Positions 1-8,410 of a stretch of DNA of 48,971 nucleotides are shown piece after piece. A program made the position numbers and the translations under genes. The notes under the pieces were generated by a model. The model was not told the DNA's origin. It saw only the letters and a list, made by a program, of their open reading frames with translations, and did no database searches. Each line of letters begins with the position of its first letter. The stretch's first letter is position 1. The stretch is from NCBI GenBank assembly GCA_039798265.1, contig JBDKGH010000099.1, forward strand, positions 1-48,971, given 5' to 3'. The DNA is from JBDKGH01 sp039798265. GTDB taxonomy: Bacteria; Bacteroidota; Bacteroidia; Flavobacteriales_D; Sanyastnellaceae.

Positions 1-414
1 CAATTGCGTGATAACGTGAACCGATCTTTATTCTTCAGCCTTACAGTGCCGATTTTTAATGGTTTTCAAACTTCTTCTAGTATCAAGCGCGCAAACATCG
101 CTGCGCTCGATGCTAAGTTGGCTTTAGATCAAGCGAAGCAAACGCTCGAACAAAATGTATTGCGCGCTTATACCGACGCCCAAGCTTCATTAGCCAACTA
201 TCAAGCGGCCAAAAAAAGTTTGGAGGCCAGTCAACTTGCCTTCGATGGTATTGAACAGCGATATAACCGCGGTGCTGCAAATCAAGTAGAATACAACGAT
301 GCACGCGCCACGCTCGACAATGCGCGTGCTGGCTTAGTGCGCAATAAATACGAATACGTTTTTAGACTGAAAATCCTGGATTTTTATCTCGGTAAACCCA
401 TCAACTTAAAGTAA
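1..414 (+). CDS. TolC family outer membrane efflux protein (C-terminal part, truncated by window edge)
   Basis: The reading frame is open from the first base, so only the last 137 residues are visible and the start lies to the left. The visible part is alpha-helical and rich in Ala, Gln and Asn with long heptad-like stretches. It contains a VPIFNGF motif and a YNRGAANQVEYNDAR segment typical of the second half of TolC-type outer membrane factors, where helices of the periplasmic tunnel pack together. TolC proteins form the outer-membrane exit duct of tripartite efflux pumps or type I secretion systems. The gene lies 4 bases before a periplasmic adaptor gene on the same strand, which supports one operon. 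The inner-membrane pump partner is not visible and may lie to the left or elsewhere. Confidence 0.88.
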   Translation, partial: QLRDNVNRSLFFSLTVPIFNGFQTSSSIKRANIAALDAKLALDQAKQTLEQNVLRAYTDAQASLANYQAAKKSLEASQLAFDGIEQRYNRGAANQVEYNDARATLDNARAGLVRNKYEYVFRLKILDFYLGKPINLK

Positions 415-418
415 GAGT

Positions 419-1756
419 ATGAGCAAGAACACAAAAATAATTCTGGGTATTGTCATCGCCGTAGCGTTGATTGTTGCTGTGGCAAAAATCTTTGGTGGTG
501 ATGGTGATGTTACGGAAGTAACAATTGAAAAAGCAGCCAAACGCACCGTGATTGAATCAGTGACCGCTAGCGGGAAAATTGAGCCTCAAATTGAAGTGAA
601 AATTCAATCCGAAGTTTCAGGTCAGATCACAGAACTCCCCGTGAAGGAAGGAGACTTGGTGAAAAAAGGTGATCTCTTGGTGAAAATCAATCCTGATATC
701 TATATCGCAGCATTGAATAGAGCAGATGCGGCCTTGAACAGTGCTAAAAGTAATTTGGCCAGTTCACGTGCTCGATTGGCCCAAGCTGAGGCACAGCTCA
801 AGGTGCAAGAATTGTCCTTTACACGAAACAAAAACTTATTTGAACAAAAGGCCATTTCTGCAGCAGAATTTGAAAATGCCACTTCGGCTGTAGAAACAGC
901 TCGTGCCGAGGCTCAAGCAGCGAAAGAAACCATCAAAGGGGCGGAGTTTTCGATAGCTAGCGCTGAAGCCAGCCGCAACGAAGCCAACGATAATTTGCGC
1001 CGAACAACCATCTATGCACCCATGGATGGCACTGTTACCGCATTGACAAAAGAGATGGGGGAAACGGTTTTGGGAAACAACATGATGAGCGGCGATGTAA
1101 TTATGAAAGTATCCGCGCTATCGACTATGGAAGTGAATGTGGAAGTAAACGAAAGCGACATTGTGCGGGTGCAACTTGGCGACACCGCAGTGGTGGAAGT
1201 AGATGCCTATCAAGAGGTGAAGTTTAAAGGGGTGGTTACCGAAATTGGCAATACCGCTTTAAATGCCTTGAATGCTGCGCTCAGCGCCGATCAAGTAACC
1301 AACTTCTCCGTGAAAGTGGCCATCGTAAAAGAATCGTATGCCTCTTTAATGGAAAATCAACCGGCGAACTACGCGCCTTTCCGACCAGGCATGAGTGCCA
1401 GTGTAGAAATATTGACTAGCAAGGCGGCGGATGTGCTCACTATACCTATCAAAGCGGTGACATCGCGCGATGATACTACGAGCACGTCGCTTCTAGAAAG
1501 GTTAAATAAGGACACGGATGAAGAATTGGAAAAGGAACCATTCACAGTGGTGTTCGTTATGTCTGCCGGAGGTGAAGCTGAATTGCGTGTGGTAAAAACA
1601 GGCATTCAAGACAACCGATTTATTGAGATCAAAGAGGGCATCAAGGCGGACGAAGAGGTGATTACTGGTCCGTATGAAGAAGTAGCTCGCAAGCTCAATA
1701 AAGGAGCGAAAGTGAAACGTAAAGTAGAGATGGCTGAAAAGGAGGAAGAAAAATAA
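419..1756 (+). CDS. Efflux periplasmic adaptor subunit (HlyD/MacA/RND membrane-fusion family)
   Basis: This 445-residue protein has an uncleaved N-terminal membrane anchor (about residues 6-26), then the first half of a biotinyl-lipoyl-like domain (GQITELPVKEGDLVKKGDLL). A long coiled-coil hairpin of Ala/Glu/Arg-rich helices follows (about 95-190), then the second lipoyl half (IYAPMDGTVTAL) and a beta-barrel domain. This is the usual order in adaptors that join an inner-membrane ABC or RND pump to TolC. It starts 4 bases after the TolC stop, and its TAA stop overlaps the ATG of tsaB by one base. The C-terminus is unusually charged and Lys/Glu-rich. The order TolC-adaptor suggests a MacAB-like exporter, but the substrate cannot be read from the sequence. 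Confidence 0.9.
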   Translation: MSKNTKIILGIVIAVALIVAVAKIFGGDGDVTEVTIEKAAKRTVIESVTASGKIEPQIEVKIQSEVSGQITELPVKEGDLVKKGDLLVKINPDIYIAALNRADAALNSAKSNLASSRARLAQAEAQLKVQELSFTRNKNLFEQKAISAAEFENATSAVETARAEAQAAKETIKGAEFSIASAEASRNEANDNLRRTTIYAPMDGTVTALTKEMGETVLGNNMMSGDVIMKVSALSTMEVNVEVNESDIVRVQLGDTAVVEVDAYQEVKFKGVVTEIGNTALNALNAALSADQVTNFSVKVAIVKESYASLMENQPANYAPFRPGMSASVEILTSKAADVLTIPIKAVTSRDDTTSTSLLERLNKDTDEELEKEPFTVVFVMSAGGEAELRVVKTGIQDNRFIEIKEGIKADEEVITGPYEEVARKLNKGAKVKRKVEMAEKEEEK

Positions 1757-2436
1757 TGGCCCTTATCCTGTGTATCGAAAGCACGTCAAAAAATTGCTCG
1801 GTGGCCGTGGTAAAAGATGGCCACGTGTTAGCGATCAAAGAGCGGGTTTCCGAAAACTATACGCATGCCGAGGAACTTCATCCCTTCATTCAGGAGGTCA
1901 TTCATAATGCTGGCTTAACACCCAAAGATCTTCAGGCGGTGATGGTGAGCGCAGGTCCGGGCTCTTATACCGGTTTGCGCATCGGCGTGGCAGCAGCCAA
2001 GGGTATTTGCTTTAGCTTATCTATTCCGCTGTTGGCTGCTGATACGTTGAGCATAATGGCAAAATGGGCCATTGCGCACCTCAAAGGTTTTGATGTTTAC
2101 CAACCCATGATCGATGCACGAAGAATGGAAGTGTACACCGGGGTTTGGGATGTTATGGGTAACGTACAAAGTACCATTGACGCAGTGGTGCTCGATGAGG
2201 CTTATTTCGCCGCCATGGATAAAAACCATGTGCTCTTTGGCGACGGTGCCGCCAAATGCCAAGGACTCACCTCAGCTCATGTCATCACCGATGTTTGGCC
2301 TTCAGCAGATAAAATGGCTCCTCTAGCAGAAGAGCTTTTCCAAGCCGGAAAAGTGCAGGATTTGGCCTACTTCGAACCCTTTTATCTAAAAGATTTTCAG
2401 CCGGGCAAACCAAAGAAGGATCCATTGGTAAAATAA
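1756..2436 (+). CDS. tsaB: tRNA threonylcarbamoyladenosine biosynthesis protein TsaB
   Basis: This 226-residue protein has the ASKHA-fold N-terminus seen in TsaB: LCIESTSKNCSVAVV near residue 5, a THAEELHP segment and the strongly conserved SAGPGSYTGLRIGVAAAKG stretch around residues 55-75. TsaB is the non-catalytic partner of TsaD and TsaE in forming the t6A modification at position 37 of ANN-decoding tRNAs, in the cytoplasm. The length matches bacterial TsaB (about 220-230). The ATG overlaps the adaptor stop codon (TAATG), so translation is probably coupled to the efflux genes. A housekeeping gene riding on an efflux operon is a matter of location, not of shared function. Confidence 0.95.
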   Translation: MALILCIESTSKNCSVAVVKDGHVLAIKERVSENYTHAEELHPFIQEVIHNAGLTPKDLQAVMVSAGPGSYTGLRIGVAAAKGICFSLSIPLLAADTLSIMAKWAIAHLKGFDVYQPMIDARRMEVYTGVWDVMGNVQSTIDAVVLDEAYFAAMDKNHVLFGDGAAKCQGLTSAHVITDVWPSADKMAPLAEELFQAGKVQDLAYFEPFYLKDFQPGKPKKDPLVK

Positions 2437-2463
2437 GTATCTTCGTACACCGTTGATGAGGCT

Positions 2464-2877
2464 ATGAAAAAACTCGGCTATCTCTTGATTTTCTTATTTT
2501 TCTTGAGCTGCAAGGATAGAAATAATGTCCTTCAGGAGCAGAGTTTTTATATCCAATTCAACATCAACGAACCCGCCTATTTTGACCTCACAGTGCCTAC
2601 TGGTTGGATTTACTATAACGGAAGTAATGTGGACTTGATCATTTATCGCCAAACCATGGATGTGATGGTAGCTTATGATGCCCGAAGTACCTATGACATC
2701 GAGTCGAATTGTTATGTGGAAGTGACAGAAGACGGTGTTTTTGCAGAAGATCCGTGCTCTGGATCGCAATGGTTGCTCTATGATGGTTCTGTGTCACAAG
2801 GTCCTGCTGCACGCCCTTTGTTAGAGTACGAAGTGGAGTTTAACAGCAGCAATGGCAATTGCATTATCGCTAATTAA
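2464..2877 (+). CDS. Small predicted lipoprotein, function unknown
   Basis: The 137-residue product begins with MKKLGYLLIF followed by a lipobox ending in Cys16 (FLSC), so it should be lipid-anchored in the envelope. The rest is rich in Tyr, Asn, Asp and Ser and looks beta-structured, with three more cysteines (residues about 77, 92 and 135). I recognise no family. It lies 27 bases after tsaB. A TAtcTTCG element at 2448-2455, one mismatch from the Bacteroidota TAnnTTTG box, could give it its own promoter. The coding call rests on a clean signal sequence and an open frame, and no shadow frame competes convincingly. Confidence 0.75.
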   Translation: MKKLGYLLIFLFFLSCKDRNNVLQEQSFYIQFNINEPAYFDLTVPTGWIYYNGSNVDLIIYRQTMDVMVAYDARSTYDIESNCYVEVTEDGVFAEDPCSGSQWLLYDGSVSQGPAARPLLEYEVEFNSSNGNCIIAN

Positions 2878-2982
2878 GGCGGGCTGCTGCTTTCGAGTGA
2901 TGTTTCTCATGGTCATTTCATAGAAAAAGACGCAACTTTTCAAGCTGAAAGTGAGTATACCTATGCATTCGATCTATCAAAA

Positions 2983-3510
2983 ATGAAAAGACTTGTAGTT
3001 TTAATGTTCGCCGCGACTTCTCTATTCGTGGCCTGTAGTGATCTCAAACAAAATGGAACGGAGCAGGTGCAAGCAAGCACCAACGATTCGCTGTTTAACG
3101 TAAATGAAGGTCCTTATCGCTTTGCGATTTATCTCCCCAAAGATTTAATGATCAATGATAAACCCGCGATTGCTATGAATGGGGCAACAGGCGAATTGCA
3201 TATTTCAATTGGAACTGGTTTTCATTTGGTGTTTACCCAAGAGCAAAAGGAATTGGCGCAACTGGAGGCCGAATTGGCCGAAGATGCCCTTTTTACCAAT
3301 AAAATCACTGAACGAAAAGAAAATGGTTTCGTGTACCAACAAATGCTTCCCAGTGGTGAGGCTTATTATTTTCATTATGCACAAGTGAGCAAAGTGGCAG
3401 ACACCCCTTATTTGGTGCGCTCTTGGCCAATTGGAGAATACCCTATGGAAGCGGTGCAGCGTATGAAAATGGCGGCCTCGTCGATTCATTCTTCGGCTAA
3501 GCCGGCATAA
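2983..3510 (+). CDS. Predicted lipoprotein, function unknown
   Basis: The protein has 175 residues with a short signal peptide and a lipobox ending at Cys18 (FVAC), followed by an Asp/Gln/Asn-rich linker. The body (from about residue 45) has a YRFAIYLPKDLM segment and alternating strands that would suit a small globular lipoprotein domain. It has no catalytic motif that I can recognise. The 105 bases before it contain no gene and no clear terminator. It sits among two other small secreted proteins on the same strand, but the gaps are too large to assert one operon. Confidence 0.75.
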   Translation: MKRLVVLMFAATSLFVACSDLKQNGTEQVQASTNDSLFNVNEGPYRFAIYLPKDLMINDKPAIAMNGATGELHISIGTGFHLVFTQEQKELAQLEAELAEDALFTNKITERKENGFVYQQMLPSGEAYYFHYAQVSKVADTPYLVRSWPIGEYPMEAVQRMKMAASSIHSSAKPA

Positions 3511-3581
3511 TGAAATAGTTTTCTTAACTTCACCCCATGGTGAAGACAATACTCAAGCTTAAATCCCCCTTATTCTCTCCC

Positions 3582-4367
3582 ATGAAGAAACTCTTTCTGA
3601 CCGTCCTCTTTATGGTCACATTGGCCGCATTGCACGCGGAAGTCATCGTGCTTAACGGCGTTTATCAAGGCAAAGATTTGTATGTGAAAAATCCGGAGTC
3701 AACCACTGGCGTGGGTTTTTGCATTTTTGAAGTGCTCGTTAATGGTCAAATTAGCGCAGATGAAGTCAACTCTCCTGCTTTTGCCATCGACCTTGGAGCA
3801 TGGAAATTCAAAATCGGAGATCCTTTAGAAATCGTTATTCGGTGCAAAGAAAGCTGTCCCGTTAAAATCATAAACCCCGAGGTGATCTATGCTACGAGCA
3901 CCTTCGAAATCCAAACGATCAGTTTAGATCCGATGGGCAATTTTACTTGGGAAACCGACAAGGAAGCGGCTTCTATTCCATTTTCGATCGAGCAGTTCAA
4001 ATGGAACCGTTGGGTAAAAGTGGGTGAAATGAAAGGCCTCGGTGCTGGCGGTAAACACGAGTATACATTCAAAGCCAATTTGCACAGCGGAGTGAATCAG
4101 TTTCGCGTGTTGCAACTTGATCACAAAGGCGCTCATTTTTCTCAAGAAGTAAAAACCACTTCTTCCACCCCTACCGTTACCATTGTTTCCGCGAAGGTTA
4201 CGAAGACCTTAGATTTTAGTGCGGAATGTGATTACGAAATTTATTCTGAATTTGGCGCTTTAGTAAAGGCTGGTCGTGGCAAAACGGTTGATGTAAGCAA
4301 TTTCCCAAAGGGTAGGTACTACGTCAATTACGACAACAAAAATGGTGTTGCCATAGAAAAGAAATAA
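3582..4367 (+). CDS. Secreted protein with a possible degenerate T9SS C-terminal domain
   Basis: I chose the ATG at 3582 because it opens directly into a signal peptide (MKKLFLTVLFMVTLAALHA), giving 261 residues. An in-frame ATG at 3537 lies 4 bases after a TAacTTCA box (3525-3532), so transcription may begin there. The body is beta-rich, with a Cys-containing segment (VIRCKESCPVK) near residue 85. The last 65 residues (IYSEFGALVKAGRGKTVDV, then FPKGRYYVNY) resemble the strand pattern of T9SS type A sorting domains but lack the YPNP start motif. Function is unknown. A strong terminator follows at 4388. Confidence 0.75.
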   Translation: MKKLFLTVLFMVTLAALHAEVIVLNGVYQGKDLYVKNPESTTGVGFCIFEVLVNGQISADEVNSPAFAIDLGAWKFKIGDPLEIVIRCKESCPVKIINPEVIYATSTFEIQTISLDPMGNFTWETDKEAASIPFSIEQFKWNRWVKVGEMKGLGAGGKHEYTFKANLHSGVNQFRVLQLDHKGAHFSQEVKTTSSTPTVTIVSAKVTKTLDFSAECDYEIYSEFGALVKAGRGKTVDVSNFPKGRYYVNYDNKNGVAIEKK

Positions 4368-4377
4368 CCGATTATTT

Positions 4378-4406
4378 TTTCGGAACGAAAAAGCCCTTTA
4401 GGTTTG
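4378..4406 (+). promoter_or_regulatory. Promoter for mce embedded in the upstream terminator
   Basis: TAGGTTTG at 4399-4406 is an exact match to the Bacteroidota -7 consensus TAnnTTTG. TTTC at 4378-4381 lies 17 bases upstream, one mismatch from the -33 TTTG element. Transcription would begin near 4412, about 20 bases before the mce ATG. The -7 box straddles the 5' arm and loop of the terminator hairpin. Confidence 0.6.
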
Positions 4407-4431
4407 TACGAACAATCTAAAGGGCTTTTTT
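4388..4431 (+). terminator. Intrinsic terminator with a perfect 14-bp stem
   Basis: Positions 4388-4401 (AAAAAGCCCTTTAG) pair perfectly with 4417-4430, and the 3' arm runs into a seven-T tract. It lies 20 bases after the stop of the secreted-protein gene. The loop (4402-4416) contains part of a promoter box for the next gene, whose ATG is at 4433, so the two signals are interleaved. Confidence 0.88.
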
Positions 4432-4432
4432 T

Positions 4433-4840
4433 ATGATTCGCAAAATTGAACACTTGGGCATAGCGGTAAAAGATATTCAAGCTTCTAACCGCATTTTTGA
4501 AGAGTTGCTCGGCACCTCGCCCTACAAAAGCGAGATCGTAGAAAGCGAAGCCGTTATCACCAGTTTTTTTCAAGTGGGAGAAAGCAAAATAGAATTGCTT
4601 CAAGCAACGGACCCGAATAGCGCTATCGCCAAGTATTTGGAAAAAAACAAAGAGGGCATTCATCACATTGCCTTTGACGTGGACGATATCGAAGCGGAGA
4701 TCGCACGCCTCACGGGATTGGGCTACACCATGATTCATCACTCACCCAAAAATGGCGCAGATCACAAGCGGATTGCCTTTTTGCATCCTAAGTCCACCAA
4801 CAGTGTGTTGGTAGAACTGTGCGAAGAACGTCGCGATTAG
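4433..4840 (+). CDS. mce: Methylmalonyl-CoA epimerase
   Basis: The 135 residues match the full length of this vicinal-oxygen-chelate enzyme, which interconverts (R)- and (S)-methylmalonyl-CoA between propionyl-CoA and succinyl-CoA. Two betaalphabetabetabeta modules are visible: IEHLGIAVKDI at the N-terminus with metal-ligand His7, GIHHIAFDVDD around residues 75-85 with the second histidine, and VLVELCE near the end with Glu129. The NGADHKRIAFLHPK segment is also characteristic. The gene stands alone between a terminator and a convergent outer-membrane protein gene (4-base overlap of ends). The start is fixed by the N-terminal motif and lies 2 bases after the terminator T-tract. Confidence 0.95.
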   Translation: MIRKIEHLGIAVKDIQASNRIFEELLGTSPYKSEIVESEAVITSFFQVGESKIELLQATDPNSAIAKYLEKNKEGIHHIAFDVDDIEAEIARLTGLGYTMIHHSPKNGADHKRIAFLHPKSTNSVLVELCEERRD

Positions 4841-5721
4841 CGCTTGCGAAGTTTTTTCATTTTCACCTCATCACCAAACAACGAGTTGCTTTGATGCTTT
4901 CCGGGTTTGTCTTTATCTACCTGTTGTTTTGATCCCGGTTGGTTTTCGCACGATTTTGTTTTCGTACGGTCTAAGAACATGACCCGCACCGAAACGATGA
5001 TGGGGCGGTAGCGCGATGAAAATACAGCCATCGTCGATTTACCATCGTCAAATCGGTAGAGGTTAAGGATGGGTGTTTCTATGGACGGCAAAAAGTAAAG
5101 ACCAGCACCCGCTTTCCAACCCAAACCTAATTTATAGTGAAGCTGTGCTTGAAGATTACTGGGGAAAACCTGAGGCATACCAGTAGTAGGCCCTAGGTAC
5201 GTTTCTTTTTTGATGATCGCATAATCGACGTTAGCGCCAAGTGAATTGTGAATCCAAAACTGATCGCCTATTTGAAAAATATTGCTAGCGTTAAAAAAGG
5301 CACCGAGGTAGGTGTAGCCAAATTTTCCGATGTTGGATACAGCAAGTAAACTATCTGCTTTTACTTTTCCTTCGAAATCTTCTCGGCCTTTGTATTGCTT
5401 GAAAGCAATTCCGTAATCGATATGATCTACGAGGTACACTTTTTTCGTGAAGTGATGGCGGCCGGCTTCGAAATACAAGCCGAATCGTCCTTTGGGATTA
5501 AAACGCCCGCTGTACAAGGTGTCATTTTCAACCGTGCGATTGCTTACGCGTGTTTGATCGTATGCAAGCTGGGTAGGGAAGGTGTAAGTAAAACCGGCTC
5601 CCCCAAACCATCCTTTGGGTTGATATTCTGATTCATAATACAACGCACGATTTTGACGCTCCATCTGGGCGTTTGCGCTAAGCGCGAATAAAAGGCAAAG
5701 TGTAAAAAGAATCGTTCTCAT
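4837..5721 (-). CDS. Predicted outer membrane beta-barrel protein, function unknown
   Basis: I take the start at 5721, where MRTILFTLCLLFALSANAQ forms a signal peptide. The longer open frame, up to 5853, would run into kmo. The 294-residue product has alternating Tyr/Gly-rich strands (GGAGFTYTFPTQL, GRFGLYFEAGRHHF, AGAGLYFLPSIETPIL) that look like a small outer-membrane barrel. Its C-terminal tail is Lys/Arg-rich and likely disordered. It follows kmo on the same strand with a 76-base gap. I do not recognise a named family. The end overlaps the end of mce by 4 bases in convergent orientation. Confidence 0.75.
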   Translation of the reverse strand: MRTILFTLCLLFALSANAQMERQNRALYYESEYQPKGWFGGAGFTYTFPTQLAYDQTRVSNRTVENDTLYSGRFNPKGRFGLYFEAGRHHFTKKVYLVDHIDYGIAFKQYKGREDFEGKVKADSLLAVSNIGKFGYTYLGAFFNASNIFQIGDQFWIHNSLGANVDYAIIKKETYLGPTTGMPQVFPSNLQAQLHYKLGLGWKAGAGLYFLPSIETPILNLYRFDDGKSTMAVFSSRYRPIIVSVRVMFLDRTKTKSCENQPGSKQQVDKDKPGKHQSNSLFGDEVKMKKLRKR

Positions 5722-5797
5722 AGACACAAATTTCCTATTTATGGGAACGCGATTACGAGAAGAAAATTGGAGTTGGTAACACTCAACTGCGCAAAAC

Positions 5798-7141
5798 CTA
5801 AGAAAGTGCAGCGAGTATTTCTTGTTCAACCTCTTCGCTATCCCAGATTTCACCGATGTCCGCTCTGCTCATTACTTTTTGCATGATGGCTTCTTGTCGA
5901 TCACCACTGGCCAAAGCTTCGGCGTAGGGAATGTGACTGAAGGTAACCTGCGTGTAAAGCGGTATCCATTTTTCTGGGTACTTTGCTGAGAAGCGTGCTT
6001 CTATTTTCTTTTGAAGTAAAAATGCTGGGTCGCCTGTTTTGTCGCGCATTTCGATGTAGTTGCGCAGGGCAAGTTCGAGGATGGCGTCGCCAGCAGGCTT
6101 TCGCACTTTCGAGTACTCGGCAAAGGCATCTGTCCAATTTTCGTTGTGCTTTTCGAGAAGTTGATTGAGCACTGTGCAGTCTTCAAATCCGCAGTTCATA
6201 CCTTGACCATAAAAAGGCACAATAGCATGAGCGGCGTCGCCCATTAAGCACACTTGATCCTTATAATTCCAAGGGTTTACCTTTGTCATAACCAAGCTAG
6301 CATTGGGGTTAGCAAAAAAGTCTTGGGTTAACTCGGGCATCATGGGCAAGGCATCGGGGAAATGCTCATGGAAAAAGGCACGCACTTGATCTTCGGTTTT
6401 CAAATGTTCAAAGGAGTATTTGCCTTCGAAGGCGATAAAGAGCGTGCAGGTAAAGCTGCCATCCATATTGGGAAGGGCAATCATCATGAACTCCCCGCGG
6501 GGCCATATATGCAGGCAATCAGGACGCAAGCGATGAGTGCCATCTGGATTGGCGGGAATCTCTAATTCCTTGTATCCGTGGCTGAGATAAGTTTGCGAAA
6601 AATCAAAGCGATCTACTTTGGTGAGGCGGGTGCGCACTGCGCTAAAAGCTCCGTCGGTACCGAAGATGCGATCGTATTTTTTTTCTACCAGCTCACCATT
6701 TTCTTCATTGATAAAACTGATGGTATTGCTGTTGAGATCTAAGTCTTTGCAGCGGTGTGAGAAGTACAATTGAACACCCGGTTGATCAGCAGCACAGCGC
6801 ACCAATGTTTGATTGAGTACTCCGCGCGATACGCTATAAATAGCCTGACCGTCTTTACCGTAAGGTTGATAAGTTAAGGTGCCGTCCACGGCGTGCATCA
6901 AGCGACCGCTCATCGGTATGGCTACTTTGCGGATGTCGTCACCAATTCCTGCTCCTTCCAAACCGCGCCAACCGCGATCGGAAAGGGCGAGGTTAATGCT
7001 TTTTCCCTGAACCACTTTCATCTTGCGGATGTCGGGGCGGCGATCAAACACATCTACTTGATGCCCGCGTTTGGCGAGATAAACAGCCCACAGTCCTCCT
7101 ACAAGTCCTGCTCCCACAATCGCTATTTTTTGACTACTCAT
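5798..7141 (-). CDS. kmo: Kynurenine 3-monooxygenase (FAD-dependent)
   Basis: The 447-residue protein has the N-terminal Rossmann motif IAIVGAGLVGGLWAVYLAKRG, an early VQGKSINLALSDRG segment specific to kynurenine hydroxylases, and the second FAD motif GDAAHAIVPFYGQGMNCGFED near residue 300. It converts L-kynurenine to 3-hydroxykynurenine with NADPH and O2 in the route from tryptophan to quinolinate and NAD. The dioxygenase acting two steps later is encoded at 24101-24628 in this same window. No kynureninase is visible here. The length is close to other bacterial KMO enzymes. It lies 54 bases downstream of the PLP-enzyme gene on the same strand. Confidence 0.95.
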   Translation of the reverse strand: MSSQKIAIVGAGLVGGLWAVYLAKRGHQVDVFDRRPDIRKMKVVQGKSINLALSDRGWRGLEGAGIGDDIRKVAIPMSGRLMHAVDGTLTYQPYGKDGQAIYSVSRGVLNQTLVRCAADQPGVQLYFSHRCKDLDLNSNTISFINEENGELVEKKYDRIFGTDGAFSAVRTRLTKVDRFDFSQTYLSHGYKELEIPANPDGTHRLRPDCLHIWPRGEFMMIALPNMDGSFTCTLFIAFEGKYSFEHLKTEDQVRAFFHEHFPDALPMMPELTQDFFANPNASLVMTKVNPWNYKDQVCLMGDAAHAIVPFYGQGMNCGFEDCTVLNQLLEKHNENWTDAFAEYSKVRKPAGDAILELALRNYIEMRDKTGDPAFLLQKKIEARFSAKYPEKWIPLYTQVTFSHIPYAEALASGDRQEAIMQKVMSRADIGEIWDSEEVEQEILAALS

Positions 7142-7195
7142 GATTTCTTATTGTAAAAATGAAAGGGTTGGTTGAGTGCGCTAAATTGAAAAAGA

Positions 7196-8344
7196 TTAAT
7201 TCACTTTTTCGAGGGCCTGACGAAGATCATCGATGAGGTCTTCTTCGTCTTCAATACCTACACTCAATCGCAATAAACTATCTACAAGTCCTGTTTTAAT
7301 GCGTTCTTCACGAGGGATGGAGGCATGTGTCATAGATGCAGGATGACCTACTAAAGATTCAACACCACCGAGACTTTCTGCCAACGAGAATACTTCTAAT
7401 GATTGAGCCAATTGAGAGGCATCTTGAAACGAATCGCTCTTCAAAGTGAAAGAAATCATTCCCCCGAAATCGCGCATTTGTTTTTTCGCCACCTCATGGT
7501 TGGGATGATCTTCGAAGCCGGGCCAATATACTTTGCCCACCTTGGGATGATTGCGAAGGAAATGAGCTACCGCACGACCGTTTGAACAGTGACGTTCTAC
7601 TCTTACGTGAAGTGTTTTCAAACCACGCAATACGAGGAAACTATCTTGTGGTCCGGGTGTAGCACCGCATGAATTGGTGATAAAGGCGAGTTGCTCATAC
7701 AATGAATCGTTGTTGAGGCATAAAGCGCCCATCACTACATCGCTGTGACCTCCCAAATATTTGGTAGCCGAATGCATAACGATATCTGCACCCAAATCCA
7801 ATGGATTTTGGAGGTAAGGGGAAGCAAAAGTGTTATCGATTACGCTGATGAGATTGTTCTCCTGTGCGATTTTTACATAGGCCGCGATATCGATGATTTT
7901 CATCATCGGGTTGGTTGGGGTTTCTACCCACACCATTTTGGTTTTGGAGTTGATGAGTTTTTTTACTGCATCGAAATCATGCATGTCGACAAAGTGGAAT
8001 ACGATGCCATACTTTGCAAACACTTTGGTAAACATGCGATAGGTACCACCGTACAAGTCATCGGTAGCAATCACTTCATCGCCAGGAGATAAAAGCTTGA
8101 TGATGGTATCTGCCGCGCCCATACCGCTAGAAAAGCACAATCCATATTTTGCGTTTTCGAGAGCCGCCAAACATTTTTCAAGCGCTACGCGCGTCGGGTT
8201 TTTTCCGCGGGCATAAGCATAGCCTTTGTGAACACCTGGAGCTTCTTGAACGTAGGTAGAAGTTTGATAAATAGGAGTCATGATGGCTCCTGTAGTTGGA
8301 TCAGGCTCTTGGCCAGCGTGTATCGCTTTTGTACCGAATTTCAT
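7196..8344 (-). CDS. Cystathionine gamma-synthase / gamma-lyase family PLP enzyme
   Basis: Starting at 8344 (MKFGTKAIHAGQEPD) gives 382 residues, the normal length for the Cys/Met-metabolism PLP family. An extra in-frame ATG 21 bases upstream is less likely. Visible motifs are YQTSTYVQEAPG, YARGKNPTR, the cofactor-binding SSGMGAADT, and SATKYLGGHSD with the Schiff-base Lys195. The C-terminal SVGIEDEEDLIDDL fits cystathionine gamma-lyase or gamma-synthase. Together with the cystathionine beta-synthase at 47473-48834 it could run reverse transsulfuration (homocysteine to cysteine). Lyase and synthase cannot be separated by eye, so I give no symbol. Confidence 0.92.
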   Translation of the reverse strand: MKFGTKAIHAGQEPDPTTGAIMTPIYQTSTYVQEAPGVHKGYAYARGKNPTRVALEKCLAALENAKYGLCFSSGMGAADTIIKLLSPGDEVIATDDLYGGTYRMFTKVFAKYGIVFHFVDMHDFDAVKKLINSKTKMVWVETPTNPMMKIIDIAAYVKIAQENNLISVIDNTFASPYLQNPLDLGADIVMHSATKYLGGHSDVVMGALCLNNDSLYEQLAFITNSCGATPGPQDSFLVLRGLKTLHVRVERHCSNGRAVAHFLRNHPKVGKVYWPGFEDHPNHEVAKKQMRDFGGMISFTLKSDSFQDASQLAQSLEVFSLAESLGGVESLVGHPASMTHASIPREERIKTGLVDSLLRLSVGIEDEEDLIDDLRQALEKVN

Positions 8345-8410
8345 TTTCTGTTCTTTAGATCGCAAAGATCGTAAAATACATTGCTTTTAACAGTCTTTTT
8401 CGGTAATGGT

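Noticed and set aside
5722..5853. N-terminal extension of the outer-membrane protein at 4837-5721
   Set aside because: It would run 56 bases into kmo and place the signal peptide inside the protein; the ATG at 5721 fits a normal signal peptide.
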